Program-made: the position numbers and the translations under genes
Assembly: GCF_009017415.1 (NCBI RefSeq)
Contig: NC_092408.1
Location: 1,922,001-1,986,000, forward strand
Length of the DNA stretch: 64,000 bases
Direction of reading: 5' to 3'
Origin: Aspergillus flavus
Lineage: Eukaryota; Ascomycota; Eurotiomycetes; Eurotiales; Aspergillaceae
In this document: piece by piece, positions 46,335 to 56,973 of the stretch
Layout of the letters: each line of letters opens with the position of its first letter
Numbering within the stretch: the stretch's first letter is position 1
Notes under the pieces: generated by a model
The model's database searches: none
What the model was told of the DNA's origin: nothing
What the model saw: only the letters and a program-made list of their open reading frames with translations

Positions 46335-47546
46335 TCATGCGGTGGCCGGGATCTGCTCCAGTCCCTTGTCTCGTTCTTCCGTCACTGGAGTAACACTTTC
46401 CGTTGCTAACTGATCTGCGGCATGTTGCTGGCACACCAACTCAAATACTCGGTCCTGGTAGACTGAGCGCCATTAGTAGTGGGGTCATGGAGACTTCGAA
46501 ATCTGTCGTACTCACAGGAAACACCATTCTCTTTCTCCGGATTCAAAATTCCTTCACTATACACTCCCCTGCCAAGGTTATCCTGGGCTTTCTCGCAGAG
46601 CTCGTAGTCCTCCATGGCGACCTGACGGACGAACTTGAAGTATTCTTCGAACTTCTCACCGGATTCCATGTGGTAGTAGTCGAATTCCATTCGGGTGATA
46701 TTTGGGTCTTCTGTTGGGCAAACTCGGAACGAGGACATCCCTCCACCATACACATTTAATGTACAGTTGGGGAAGAAATAGAGGAACAGCCCATCATCTG
46801 GCTTATTAGGGTCCGCAATGTGTTGCGAAAAGTTTTGGTGATTGTGAACGGTGTAGAAGGTCGGCGGATAGTAGACGGAGAACGATGGATGGGTGTATTG
46901 GCAATGAAGGCATTCTTGATATCCGTCGACCCTGCGGTTGTAATATAAGCATCTATCCACTCAACATGCACTATCAGAGAGATTACATAGTCTTCCAGTT
47001 GAATCGTCCTTCATATTTGATGCTGTGCCTGTAGGGTAGTCTGGTAAAGTCTACTCTCTGCAATAATGGCTCCAGGTCCGGAAAATACTCATGAAAGCTA
47101 GGCGCCTCATCTGATAGGGTCGTAAAGATGAGGCCGGTCGGAGTGATATGGTATCGCAGCGGGTTCTCCTGTTACAGTCAGACCGACATATTTCACTGGA
47201 AATTCCTGTCTACTTGTGGAGGTGTGCATCCAAGCAAGGGACATGAGACGCACTGTTTTCCCACAGATCACCTGAAACTCGCCTGGTTCGGGTAAAGGAG
47301 AACTGCCAGAGGCCCTGAAAGCCAAGATGGGCTGTTGGGCAATTTCGTACTCATTCTTTTCCCCGACGTTCTGGAACTTCGTCACAGGTCCAAGGAGATA
47401 CCAAGACTAAGTCTGTTAGCCACTTTCAAACGTCACTTATCCAAGGCTGGCTGGCGTGCCTTCATGAAAACAGCTCTTCGCTCAAGCTGGTAGAGCGGAA
47501 GGCTGCAGTACCAGGAAGCTGGCAGCGTGCGTGCAAGTTCGGGCAT
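46335..47546 (-). CDS. Rieske-oxygenase catalytic protein lacking the Rieske motif (gene B)
   Basis: Five exons: 47546-47460, 47406-47254, 47168-46987, 46931-46516 and 46462-46335; 321 residues. Intron 1 has a GC donor (AAG|GCACGC...CTTAG) at the same codon as gene A. The others are GTGCGT...AACAG, GTAATC...CGCAG and GTGAGT...CTCAG. The start L-P-A-S-W-Y-C-S-L-P-L-Y-Q-L-E-R-R-A matches the family. The stretch that should bind the cluster is about 44 residues shorter than in gene A and contains no C-x-H or C-x2-H in any frame. The catalytic fold is intact: D143-x3-E147-x2-H150-x4-H155 and Asp249 in M-E-D-Y-E-L-C-E. Glu147 is the bridging acid of the choline-monooxygenase/CntA group. It probably needs electrons from another protein. 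Confidence 0.85.
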
Positions 47547-49443
47547 TTTGTACAGTTCCGATATTAGTACATGTAATAAGGAAAACAGCTGTCCTTGTAA
47601 AGCGGGAGCCATAGCTATCCATTACCTTATATATTCCCTCATTGTGTCAGTGTGACTGATCGATCTACACAGAAGTACATCACTTTGCTATTCAATTGGA
47701 CAGGCGTATCGTTTCCTGAACGGGCTATGGGATCCGGATCCCGCGGCTGTGGTTCCATTGCACGTTTGTTGTACTCCAAGTATACGGCTCAGTCGGGAAC
47801 TTACAAATTTCGGAGAGGTAGCAAACTCCAGGATATCTTTCTCTTCACTTCTCCTATGTATATGATTCTCCAAAAGTACATTTGACCCAGGTTATAACCT
47901 AATACCATAGTCCGCGTTGATGAGCAGGTCTCTGGTTCACTGCTAAGATTGGCCGGTGTTTGAAGCTGAGATATGCATTGACATCATTGAATATCATATA
48001 AACTAGTTTATGAAACTAAGCCGAGGTCCCTACTGAACAGCGTCAAAGCAATACTGATGTGTCACGAATCCATAATCGTCATTAATGCCTCCTCACTGGT
48101 AGTCACCTGGTACCTAGGTAGGATTCGATCCTTACCTAATGGTTTGGTGAGTGACCAATAATGGATGGTTTGAAGAGATGATCTGCCTGTAGCATTGGAA
48201 ATATGAGCTACCTACCATTCAGGCATTCGCAACACTAATATACCTGCATGTACTTTTGTACCCGGAATGATGGGAACTCAATACCTATCGATATAACTGG
48301 TACAGTTCAACCCATTTATCCCCCGAGCTTTGAGTACTAGTATTGATAAAAAAAAAATTTCGACCATATCTTGAAAGCTTCACGAGAGGAGAACCTTGTA
48401 TTAAGCACGTTCATAGTCTACTTCACTTGTAAGGCTTGAGCGGTCATTTAGCTCTCTTGACGAGTCAGATTAAAACCAGAGACAGGTAACCTCCCATCTG
48501 TTTCTAGACGGCTGCGTGAACCTCAACTCGTCGTAATACGTACCACAATGTGCCTGTATAACATCAAATCTGAAGCAAGACGTGAGTAGTCGTTTCATTC
48601 AGACAATTGACAGCCCGTGTATCCCTGTTGTAGGCCAAGTAACTTAGCTTAGGGAAACCAGACCCGGCCCGACGTCCACTAGTATAACCAAGAGCTGGTT
48701 CGGGTTACGGGATGAAGGGTTCAACCTGTGGGGCAGTGGGCTCGGGGGGTTATCCAACTTGTATTCGGGTTGCCGATTGGGTTATCTTGTAATATTCTGA
48801 GTTTCCAGAAGCTTATGGTATGAGGAGAGTCTAGTTCTACCCATCCATGATACTAATACCTTTGACCAGTGGTCATGGGCCAGCGATAGCCTGATAATCC
48901 AATACGATATCCTGAATTCGTGAGACGTATCTCTTTCTCCTCGGATTTTTCAAGACCAGACAAAAAGGAGGATTAATATTCTTCCAGAGTCGGGGATTTT
49001 AGCCAGGCAGCAACCATTTCGATTGTGGCTATGCTGACCGTTATCGATTAGTATAAATATTATCTACGGAACGAGCCACATGCCACGCCACATACCTTGT
49101 TTGTTATGCTGCTGAACATACATTGTTTTTTACAGTAGGAGAAGAAAGGAGAAAGAAAAGAAAGTATACTCCTAAGTAGTGAGTTGATCTTGACATATCA
49201 CATAAAAATCATTGGCAGTTTCATGGGTGGAGATCACATGCAGCTGTGATCAGGTGGATCTCCATTGGTTTCGTGACGTTTGCGCCTTTCTTCATTTCTC
49301 CCCGCAATTCACCTACCAAACGGGGGATTTCCATACAACAAATAACTACTTATATCACGGAGAACGATGAACTGTCTTTCCTGAGTCATTTGAACAGAAT
49401 CACCATCTATTTGTGGTCTTGAAATAAAGACGCAAAGAGAAAA
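47547..49443. other. Gene-poor interval between the Rieske pair and GYP7
   Basis: About 1.9 kb without a supported gene. It is AT-rich with scattered short direct motifs such as ACCTAGGTAGG near 48113. No terminal repeats, tRNA or transposase fragment recognised. It contains the promoter of gene B and the long leader of the GYP7-like gene. Confidence 0.4.
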
Positions 49444-52162
49444 ATGGCACGCAAGGAAGTTCAGTACACCCCACCACCTTCTCCGCCATCGCCGACGGCT
49501 TCTTACTACGACGTCAGCGACGACGAGGAAGACGATTACAACACCATCTCACATGCGACAACTGGGAGAGGAGTCAAACTGCTATTCTCAAAAAGCAAGG
49601 TTAGAGAACTGCCAAAAGTTTTACTCAATATCAATTAATCGCTGACGGTTCCGATCTATACCGAGCATTACAGGTCTACGTTCACCCCACCCCTTCCTCC
49701 AAAGATAATATTCCTGGGTTCATCGCCCTCATTCAACAAAAGCCGGCTCATGGTGCTTCGAATGCGATCGCATCGGCCGACTCTTCAAGAAAGGCCGAGC
49801 TATCATCATACCTCCTTGCCTGGGTTCCGGAATCCTCGCTAGGCGACGCCTATAACACGTATGTCAAAGTCGATCTTGCGGGCGACTCCTCTCCCCCGCG
49901 ACAGAGATATTTGGTACCCCCTCTGCCGACAACCACTACCCATAAAGACCCAATAGGGCTCTATGCCTTTGCCGTACCACTTTCTGAGATCTACTCATTA
50001 CTTGTACGACCCCCGAGCATCGGATGGTGGTTTGGAAGCCTTGTGATCAATACGCGTGCAGGTGATAGCTTTCCCGCCCTGTTCTTCCATGACAGCGAAT
50101 GCGAATCTACCATCCTACAAAAAAGGAAGAGGACTCAGGAATCGTTTGACCCCTTCGGTGAGGATGGCAGTCTGTTCTGGGGTGGCGACGAGGTTCTAAG
50201 GTGGCTTCGGAAGTATGTCGAGGTGCAGCGCTCAGCCGCCGATAATAGCGTATATTTGATCAACCCATCCGAAGAAGATCGCATATCGTTTGGGCGGCCG
50301 TTGACGGCCGATGGAACAGTAACCAGAGCCCAGGATCAAGCCACTGGTCCATCCGCGCAAGGTAGCAGCGGACAGCGGGACGCGGGAATGGATCCTTTCA
50401 TGAAAGCGATTAAGGAGACTAGGTGGAAGGTGCTTGAGCAGCTGAGCAAAATCACGACCTTTACAAAGCGGACAGCGAATGAGATAGCCGAAAATCCGCG
50501 AATTCCTCCGCAAGTTCGTCGGCTGATGAAGACACCGGAGATCCAAACCTTGCAGGATGAGTTTGATAGTGCCAGGCTATATCTTGCTCGATGGGCCATG
50601 AGCATATCTGAACAGAGCGAACGCGAGAGGAACCAGCGGATATGGACTGCACGGGATGTCCTCGAGATGGAAAACAGCTCCGTGGGTGATTTCGAAATTC
50701 TCGAGCTTGAAACGGGAACCATGTCCATTCACGAACGACGCAAGACAGTGACTTTAAAAGAATGGGAGGGATTCTTTGACCCCGCTACGGGTAGATTGCA
50801 GGTTACTGTTGAGGAGGTGAAAGAGAGAATATTCCATGGGGGTCTCGATCCGAACGATGGCGTCAGAAAGTTAGCTTGGCTTTTCCTGCTTGGTGTATAT
50901 CCATGGGACAGCTCCCATGACGAACGTCAAGCTCTAATGAATTCCAAACGGGATGAGTACATTCGATTAAAGGGTGCCTGGTGGGAAACGATGGTCGAGG
51001 GACATTCCACCGAGGAACAGCATGAGTATTGGAAAGAGCAGAGAAATCGCATCGGTATGCCTCCTTTACACACTGTTTTACCGTCTCCGCTACTGATTAA
51101 ACTTTACAATCACAGAAAAGGATGTACATCGTACCGATCGCACAATTCCTCTCTTTGCTGGGGAAGATATTCCTCATCCAGACCCTGACTCGCCATTTGC
51201 AGACACAGGGACGAATGTTCATCTCGAACAGATGAAAGACATGTTGTTGACGTATAACGAATATAACCCTGACTTAGGCTATGTCCAAGGAATGAGTGAC
51301 CTGTTAGCACCGATATATGCGGTCATGCAGGATGATGCAGTCGCCTTTTGGGCGTTTGTCGGATTCATGGACCGAATGGTAACGATTACACCCCCTATCA
51401 TCAACCACCTTCTGTTAATGACCAATCCAATAGGAACGCAACTTTCTTCGCGACCAGTCTGGCATGCGTGCCCAACTTCTGACATTAGATCACCTTGTAC
51501 AACTCATGGATCCTCAGCTATACCTCCACCTTCAGTCTGCCGATAGCACAAACTTTTTCTTCTTCTTCCGCATGCTCCTCGTATGGTATAAGCGCGAATT
51601 TGAATGGGTAGATGTTTTACGCCTTTGGGAGACATTGTGGACCGACTATCTATCCAGCAGTTTCCACCTCTTTATTGCTTTGGCAATCCTAGAGAAGCAC
51701 AGAGATGTCATCATGGACCACTTGAAGCATTTCGATGAAGTCCTGAAATACAGTGAGTACTCCCCATTCTCTCAACCCTGAAACTCTATTAAGCTGATAT
51801 TTGCAGTTAACGAACTCTCCAACACCATGGAACTCATCCCAATCCTCACCCGCGCCGAATCCTTATTTCGTCGCTTCGATCGAGCCGTTCAAGCAATAGA
51901 CAAGAAAAACAACTTCCCCGCCCCTTCTGCTCACCAACGAAAACCCATCCAGTCCCCTTCTGATGCAGATAAAGGCAAGTCGCCACAAAGACCACCAAGC
52001 ACCGGGTTCAGCAGCGGCACCAGCTCCGGACCCAGCGCTCCACCAGGTGACAACAGCGAGCCCCAAGTAATTTCTCCCGAACTGAGAGAGTTATTCAGTA
52101 AAGATATCCCCTGGAAGCGACAGCCCTCTGAACGACGCGAACACATACAAAATTCATCCTAA
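49444..52162 (+). CDS. gyp7: Rab GTPase-activating protein, GYP7-like TBC protein
   Basis: Five exons: 49444-49599, 49674-51054, 51116-51378, 51434-51752 and 51807-52162; 824 residues. Introns are GTTAGA...TACAG, GTATGC...CACAG, GTAACG...AATAG and GTGAGT...TGCAG, with consistent phases. The N-terminal half has the GYP7 extension (H-P-T-P-S-S-K-D-N-I-P-G). The TBC domain starts near residue 420 and contains both catalytic fingers: Arg518 in K-D-V-H-R-T-D-R (created at the exon 2/3 junction) and Gln570 in G-Y-V-Q-G-M-S-D-L. The tail is Ser/Pro rich. It should stimulate GTP hydrolysis by Ypt7-type Rabs in vacuolar transport (family knowledge). Confidence 0.95.
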
Positions 52163-53007
52163 AGAAGTCTTTTGCATCGTACGCGTGTAACTTTAAAGGG
52201 TGGATTATGGCTCAGTCATCATGTTATTTTACGATAAGTCTTGGTATGATCGTTCTTACACAAAGACTTGGCGTGTTTTGCACTTGTACCCCGGGTTAAT
52301 TGGGTCTTATGGATTATGGGTTACTGCTCGGTAGCTGGCTGTAGCCGGTTTGGATTGGTGGGCGTTCATATTAGCGTTTTTCTTATATTCTCGTAACTTA
52401 TATAAGGCGAATTCTTCGAAGCAATGGGTCTAGCCAGTCTGAGGCTCTCAACTCGGCAGAGTGAGATTATAGAGAAAGAGTAACGATGTGAAATAACTAG
52501 TGACTTTGAATTGTCAATGTTTAATGAATTCTTGAATCCCCTATGTACTCTTTCTTCTAAAATATAAACATAAAAGCGGCCATAGAAGAAGGTAGGAACC
52601 GTGTATGAGGGTATCTAGATATGTGCAAAAGAATTGAAAACAATAAACAGACGACAAGAGACACAAACAGAAGCCGAAACGCTTGCTTGAATGCAAATAT
52701 GCCAAAGATGAATGATACCATCTAGATGCCTGTCAAAAAGAATGAGAAATGGCAGAGAAGAGGAAATCAAATTCAAACAGAACCCCTTTGGAAAATGCCG
52801 GAAAGAAAATAAAATGAAATAAAAAAACACCGACAATGCAAATGGCTGATACTTTTCTTAGAACCGTCCTCTGATGAAAAGAAACCCGGATAAACGGCAA
52901 ACGCCAGTGCTAGTAGACCAAAGTAAATAAGAAGGGGGATTTTAGGAGGGAATAAATGCTGGAGGTGAGGCAATAATCAAAGAGGGCAATGCATCGATGA
53001 ATCCAGG
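52163..53007. other. Convergent 3' flanks of GYP7 and the GAS2/KAR9-like gene
   Basis: About 850 nt between convergent genes, AT-rich. No gene or RNA supported. Confidence 0.4.
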
Positions 53008-56000
53008 TTACCGGCTGCCAAGCCCGCGAAGGACAACTCGCTTGCTCGAACCAACTTTGCCAATATCACTGATGCTTCTAGATTTAGGTAAAGTGGGAAC
53101 TTTACCAGCAGCATGATCTTGCTCGGGAGGGGATAGGCCAAATGTGAAAGGTCTCAGGGACGAGCTTCTCCGTGCTTGACCCAGGACATCTTCCACCCAC
53201 GCTTCACTTTCTGCGCTCATAGGGGCGTACCTAGACCGTGGCTTAGGTCCCGCCAAACCAAGAGGAATAGATCCATACCGAGCGTCGCTCATTGTTGAAG
53301 CCGCACCGAAAGAGGTATTGGAAGAAGTCGAGAGCCGTCTGCGCGAGGAGACAGTTGACATAGGGGATGATGATAAATTTAGTGTCTCGATTGTACTTGC
53401 TGCTCTGAGGTCGGTCATATCAGATACATTTGAAGCCCGTCTCGTTTTGCGTACAGCCAGTGAGGATGATGGTCGGTTACTGATAACAGAATGGGGTCGG
53501 GACGGCGTGCATCGTCCATTGCCAGACCTAGTAAGCCTGCTCCCTGGTGGCGTGTAAGTTGGTGTCGTTTCACGAGATGACAATCCTTGGACCTCGACCC
53601 GAGGCGTGTCCGAAACGTGTCGTCGCCCATGATGAATAGCATACTCCCTCAGATATTCGGCCAAATCCGCCCAACCACCACCAACACGGACCATCACGCG
53701 CTCACCATTTTCTCCCACTGAACGGACGAACAGCTTGGTAGGAACGGTTTTACCACCTTGGTGCAGATGGTATAGTTTCACGGAGCTTTCCTCTGGAGCA
53801 TGAGAATATCTCCTACGAGAACCAGCAGGGGTGAGGGTAAGCGATGGAGTGGGCGTGCCGCTGCGTGACGCTGACCCTTGTGGGGATATAGAGCGGAACC
53901 GCTCCCTAGCGTTCAATGGCAAAGACGATATCACAGATGATGCATCAGCCTCACGGTCTTCAAAATGGATACGAGTCGGGAGGGTAGTAAGAATAGAGCT
54001 AATTTTCTCGTCCAGATGATCCCTTGGCCTTCTGATCTGGCTACCCGGAGTCGACGGCCGCGAGCCTGTCTTTTCATTCGCTGTGCCGGTCAATGTCTCT
54101 CCAGATCTACGGGGCGTAGACTTATATGCCCCAATGCTCTCAAGACTAGGGTGTGCAGTCAGCTGCTTCCTGGCGCGGGTGGCTGTTGAAAGGACGGGTG
54201 GTTGGGAAACCGGAGCTTTATGTGCTGTATTTCTCACAGAAGTATTCTTGTTGCGCTCCCAAACCTTGGGCTGTCTCTGTGTAACGCTGTCGGGTCCTGA
54301 AGATGTGTGGTCTTCCCGAGAAAGGTCAGAACGCCGGCCAACAGGACGTCGAATACCTGTGGAGGGGGCGGGGTGACGCTGTTTGCTCGAATGCGACAGT
54401 GGACGCAGGCGATCATTATGGGAACTTGACCTCACGACGGAATCCGTGACTTTCTTGTCAATGGTCGGAATGGTCAGATCGGTGTTTGACTCACCCTCGT
54501 AGTCCATATCCAATCGTTCATTGATAAATCGTTGCAGTGGAAGGCTAAGAGCCCTATTGTGTTTTAAGGATGTGGGCGGAGACTTTTCGCTGTCTAAGCG
54601 AAGCAAGCGGTCTTCTCGCAAAGTATGATCACTATTAGTTGGCATGGGCCCAGGACGCTGATAATCTGTCTGGAATAATGGAGGAGTCTCGATAAGTTTG
54701 GGCGTTCCGTTCGACGAAACGGTATGCAAGCCTCGGATGTCCGGGCTAGATACGAGTGATGGATAATCGGAAGAATCTACGGAGGCGCCCGATGCTCGTC
54801 GACCACGAGAGATCAAAGTTTCTTCCGGATCCAAACGTCCCGGTCTGGTTTTGGAAAGCTTAATGGGGCTATCCAAAGGTTGTCTTGGAGATGGAGCTGC
54901 AGTGTCTTTGTCATTTGTCAACGAGGGGGGGGCCCTAGAAGACACCGGCGACGAAGGGCTGCTGGTTCGAGAAGAAAGTGAGCTATCTCGATTTACCGCT
55001 ATCGAAGCAGCAACATCGGTGGGGGCGGGTTCAACGGTGACGCTAGGTGGAGTCGTTGCTTCTTCAGCTGAGGCAGACCGCAGTTGACCAAAGACCTCAA
55101 TGATGGATTCGGGGGCAGTTGGGACTGTCGATGTTTCGCTACCATGCGACTCTACCGTTTCTTCCAGTGTGGGAGAATCTACTACACCCTTGGGTCTCTG
55201 TATTATGACACTCCCAGTTTCTGCTTGCGAACTTGGACTAGCTGGGGAACTATCTGCTTCAGGAGAGGCGGAATTCCCGGGGTAGTCTCTTGCCTGAGAT
55301 CGTTGTTCTGCCGATCCCAGTACCTTATCTTGAGCAACGAAGGGATCTTCTGCTGCTTTCTGGAGTTCACACACAGGCTCCGTCTTTCTCGGCAGAATAT
55401 CTTCAGGCAACGTTACTTCTTCCCGGTTAAGATCAGAGAAAGGCATGTCCTTAGCTGCGACAGTGCACACCGATTCTGACGAGATTTGCTGGGCATGGAC
55501 CGGGTGCGCATTTGCAGTTTCTTTCTCGCCAAGAGGCAACGCATCGAGTACCGCAGTGTTCGTGGTACTTCGTTCCGGGGTAACAATCGGTTCAATTACA
55601 GTATCGGCCTCTTGGATTGTTCGACTGGCTTCAGAGCTATCGTTGGCCGTTTCTGTGCCATCAAGAGAGGACGATGTACCGGACCCACGAGTGGGAGCTT
55701 GTTCGATTCGTTGAGAGGTAGCGACAGATTGGTCAAGCATGGTCTCGAAGGATATCTGGTCCTCAGTAGGGCTTCCAGGTTCCTCAGCGATAGTTTCCAT
55801 CAAAGGTGGACGTGCAGCTTGGGGAAAAGGCTCGGGGGGTTGGGTGGTAAGGTCTTCAGGAGCTCCATTTTCATCTGATACAGGGGCTGGTTGATTTGGT
55901 ACTTGTGGGTGGTCTTTGCTTTTCAGTTTATTGGCCATCATGCGCCGCCATTCATTCTCAACTGTCTGTTTCTCGGCGTCCATGACCCAGTTACCAAAAC

Positions 56001-56973
56001 CGGATTCAATGGCTTCCAATTCATCAATCCAATTCTCCGGCAATGAGTCTTCCCGGCCCTCTAGCGCGTCAAGCATACGATCCATTCGTCGTCCCGCCGA
56101 AAGAACCGTCACCTCCAGCGCAGCGCGTTTAGCATGATAATTTGTTCTGGAATATAAGGCATCCTGCTCGCTAGGGGGTGTAGAGGGCTTCAACAAGTCC
56201 AAGGCCGAATTCAATTCAGACTGGGCTAGACGTAGGCTCCACAATAGTCCCGGTACCTGACGGAGGACTAGTAACCGAACATCCCACGTGGAAAGGAGGC
56301 TGTTCAGGCGGGAGAGAAGTGGGAGAGCGCGCAAAATGGTGGCGGTGATAACAGCGGTGAAATCACTTAATTGCACATAGCTGAAAGAAGGGGGTCCGGA
56401 AAGATTGCTATTAGATGACGATGGCCGAGACCGTGAAGGAATATGAGCGTTTAGTACGTGTTCTTTCAATTCGTCGACACCAAGACTTTCCATGCCATCA
56501 CGGATCTCCTCGATTCGTTTCTCGTGTTCAGCTACAACTCCTGCAGGAAGGCTGCCCAGATATTCTGGCTCCGAAGTATTGGATATCGTGGTAGAAGGCG
56601 AAATGAATCCTTGGCCCAGTTGGGCATCCGTGCATTTCGGCCATTCCCAGGTTTGTACCTCTTTATACCATAGGCTTAGATTCTGTGCCGCAACAGCCGC
56701 GCGGATTCCGAGAGCTCGCTCTGCCTCAGAGACTTGGGATATGCTCTTGCAGAGGATGTCGTATGCGGGTTCGTTCTTCGGCACTGCGTCTGTCGAGGTA
56801 AGCGCTTCGAGAGTAGATTCGGGGGATAGGTTTGCGAGTAATGGATCGAGAGACTGGTAACTGGGGATTGTTGGTCGACTGGGCGATGGAGTCGGTGGCA
56901 CGGCATGAGATGCGAAGTTCGCGGCCGGAAGGGAGATGGGTGGAGGTATAGGATTGCTGCGACTGGTGGCCAT
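53008..56973 (-). CDS. KAR9/GAS2-like microtubule-associated protein
   Basis: Single exon, 1321 residues, ATG at 56973. The N-terminal 400 residues are helical and resemble the KAR9 family (for example R-R-M-D-R-M-L-D-A-L-E, then E-S-G-F-G-N-W-V-M-D-A-E-K). The middle 600 are Ser/Pro/Thr rich and probably disordered, with S-x-x-P-type segments that could be EB1-binding or kinase sites. Near residue 1100 a GAS2-like module occurs (K-L-F-V-R-S-V-G-E-N-G-E-R-V-M-V-R-V-G-G-G-W), which binds microtubules in other proteins. In A. nidulans the KAR9 homologue (MigA) guides microtubules to the hyphal tip; this gene is a plausible orthologue, but the link is from memory of the family. Large plus-strand open frames inside it are shadows. 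Confidence 0.72.
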   Translation of the reverse strand: MATSRSNPIPPPISLPAANFASHAVPPTPSPSRPTIPSYQSLDPLLANLSPESTLEALTSTDAVPKNEPAYDILCKSISQVSEAERALGIRAAVAAQNLSLWYKEVQTWEWPKCTDAQLGQGFISPSTTISNTSEPEYLGSLPAGVVAEHEKRIEEIRDGMESLGVDELKEHVLNAHIPSRSRPSSSNSNLSGPPSFSYVQLSDFTAVITATILRALPLLSRLNSLLSTWDVRLLVLRQVPGLLWSLRLAQSELNSALDLLKPSTPPSEQDALYSRTNYHAKRAALEVTVLSAGRRMDRMLDALEGREDSLPENWIDELEAIESGFGNWVMDAEKQTVENEWRRMMANKLKSKDHPQVPNQPAPVSDENGAPEDLTTQPPEPFPQAARPPLMETIAEEPGSPTEDQISFETMLDQSVATSQRIEQAPTRGSGTSSSLDGTETANDSSEASRTIQEADTVIEPIVTPERSTTNTAVLDALPLGEKETANAHPVHAQQISSESVCTVAAKDMPFSDLNREEVTLPEDILPRKTEPVCELQKAAEDPFVAQDKVLGSAEQRSQARDYPGNSASPEADSSPASPSSQAETGSVIIQRPKGVVDSPTLEETVESHGSETSTVPTAPESIIEVFGQLRSASAEEATTPPSVTVEPAPTDVAASIAVNRDSSLSSRTSSPSSPVSSRAPPSLTNDKDTAAPSPRQPLDSPIKLSKTRPGRLDPEETLISRGRRASGASVDSSDYPSLVSSPDIRGLHTVSSNGTPKLIETPPLFQTDYQRPGPMPTNSDHTLREDRLLRLDSEKSPPTSLKHNRALSLPLQRFINERLDMDYEGESNTDLTIPTIDKKVTDSVVRSSSHNDRLRPLSHSSKQRHPAPSTGIRRPVGRRSDLSREDHTSSGPDSVTQRQPKVWERNKNTSVRNTAHKAPVSQPPVLSTATRARKQLTAHPSLESIGAYKSTPRRSGETLTGTANEKTGSRPSTPGSQIRRPRDHLDEKISSILTTLPTRIHFEDREADASSVISSLPLNARERFRSISPQGSASRSGTPTPSLTLTPAGSRRRYSHAPEESSVKLYHLHQGGKTVPTKLFVRSVGENGERVMVRVGGGWADLAEYLREYAIHHGRRHVSDTPRVEVQGLSSRETTPTYTPPGSRLTRSGNGRCTPSRPHSVISNRPSSSLAVRKTRRASNVSDMTDLRAASTIETLNLSSSPMSTVSSRRRLSTSSNTSFGAASTMSDARYGSIPLGLAGPKPRSRYAPMSAESEAWVEDVLGQARRSSSLRPFTFGLSPPEQDHAAGKVPTLPKSRSISDIGKVGSSKRVVLRGLGSR

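Noticed and set aside
54851..55878. Several plus-strand frames within the KAR9-like gene
   Set aside because: They overlap the 1321-residue coding exon, are Ser-rich mirror frames and have no independent support.
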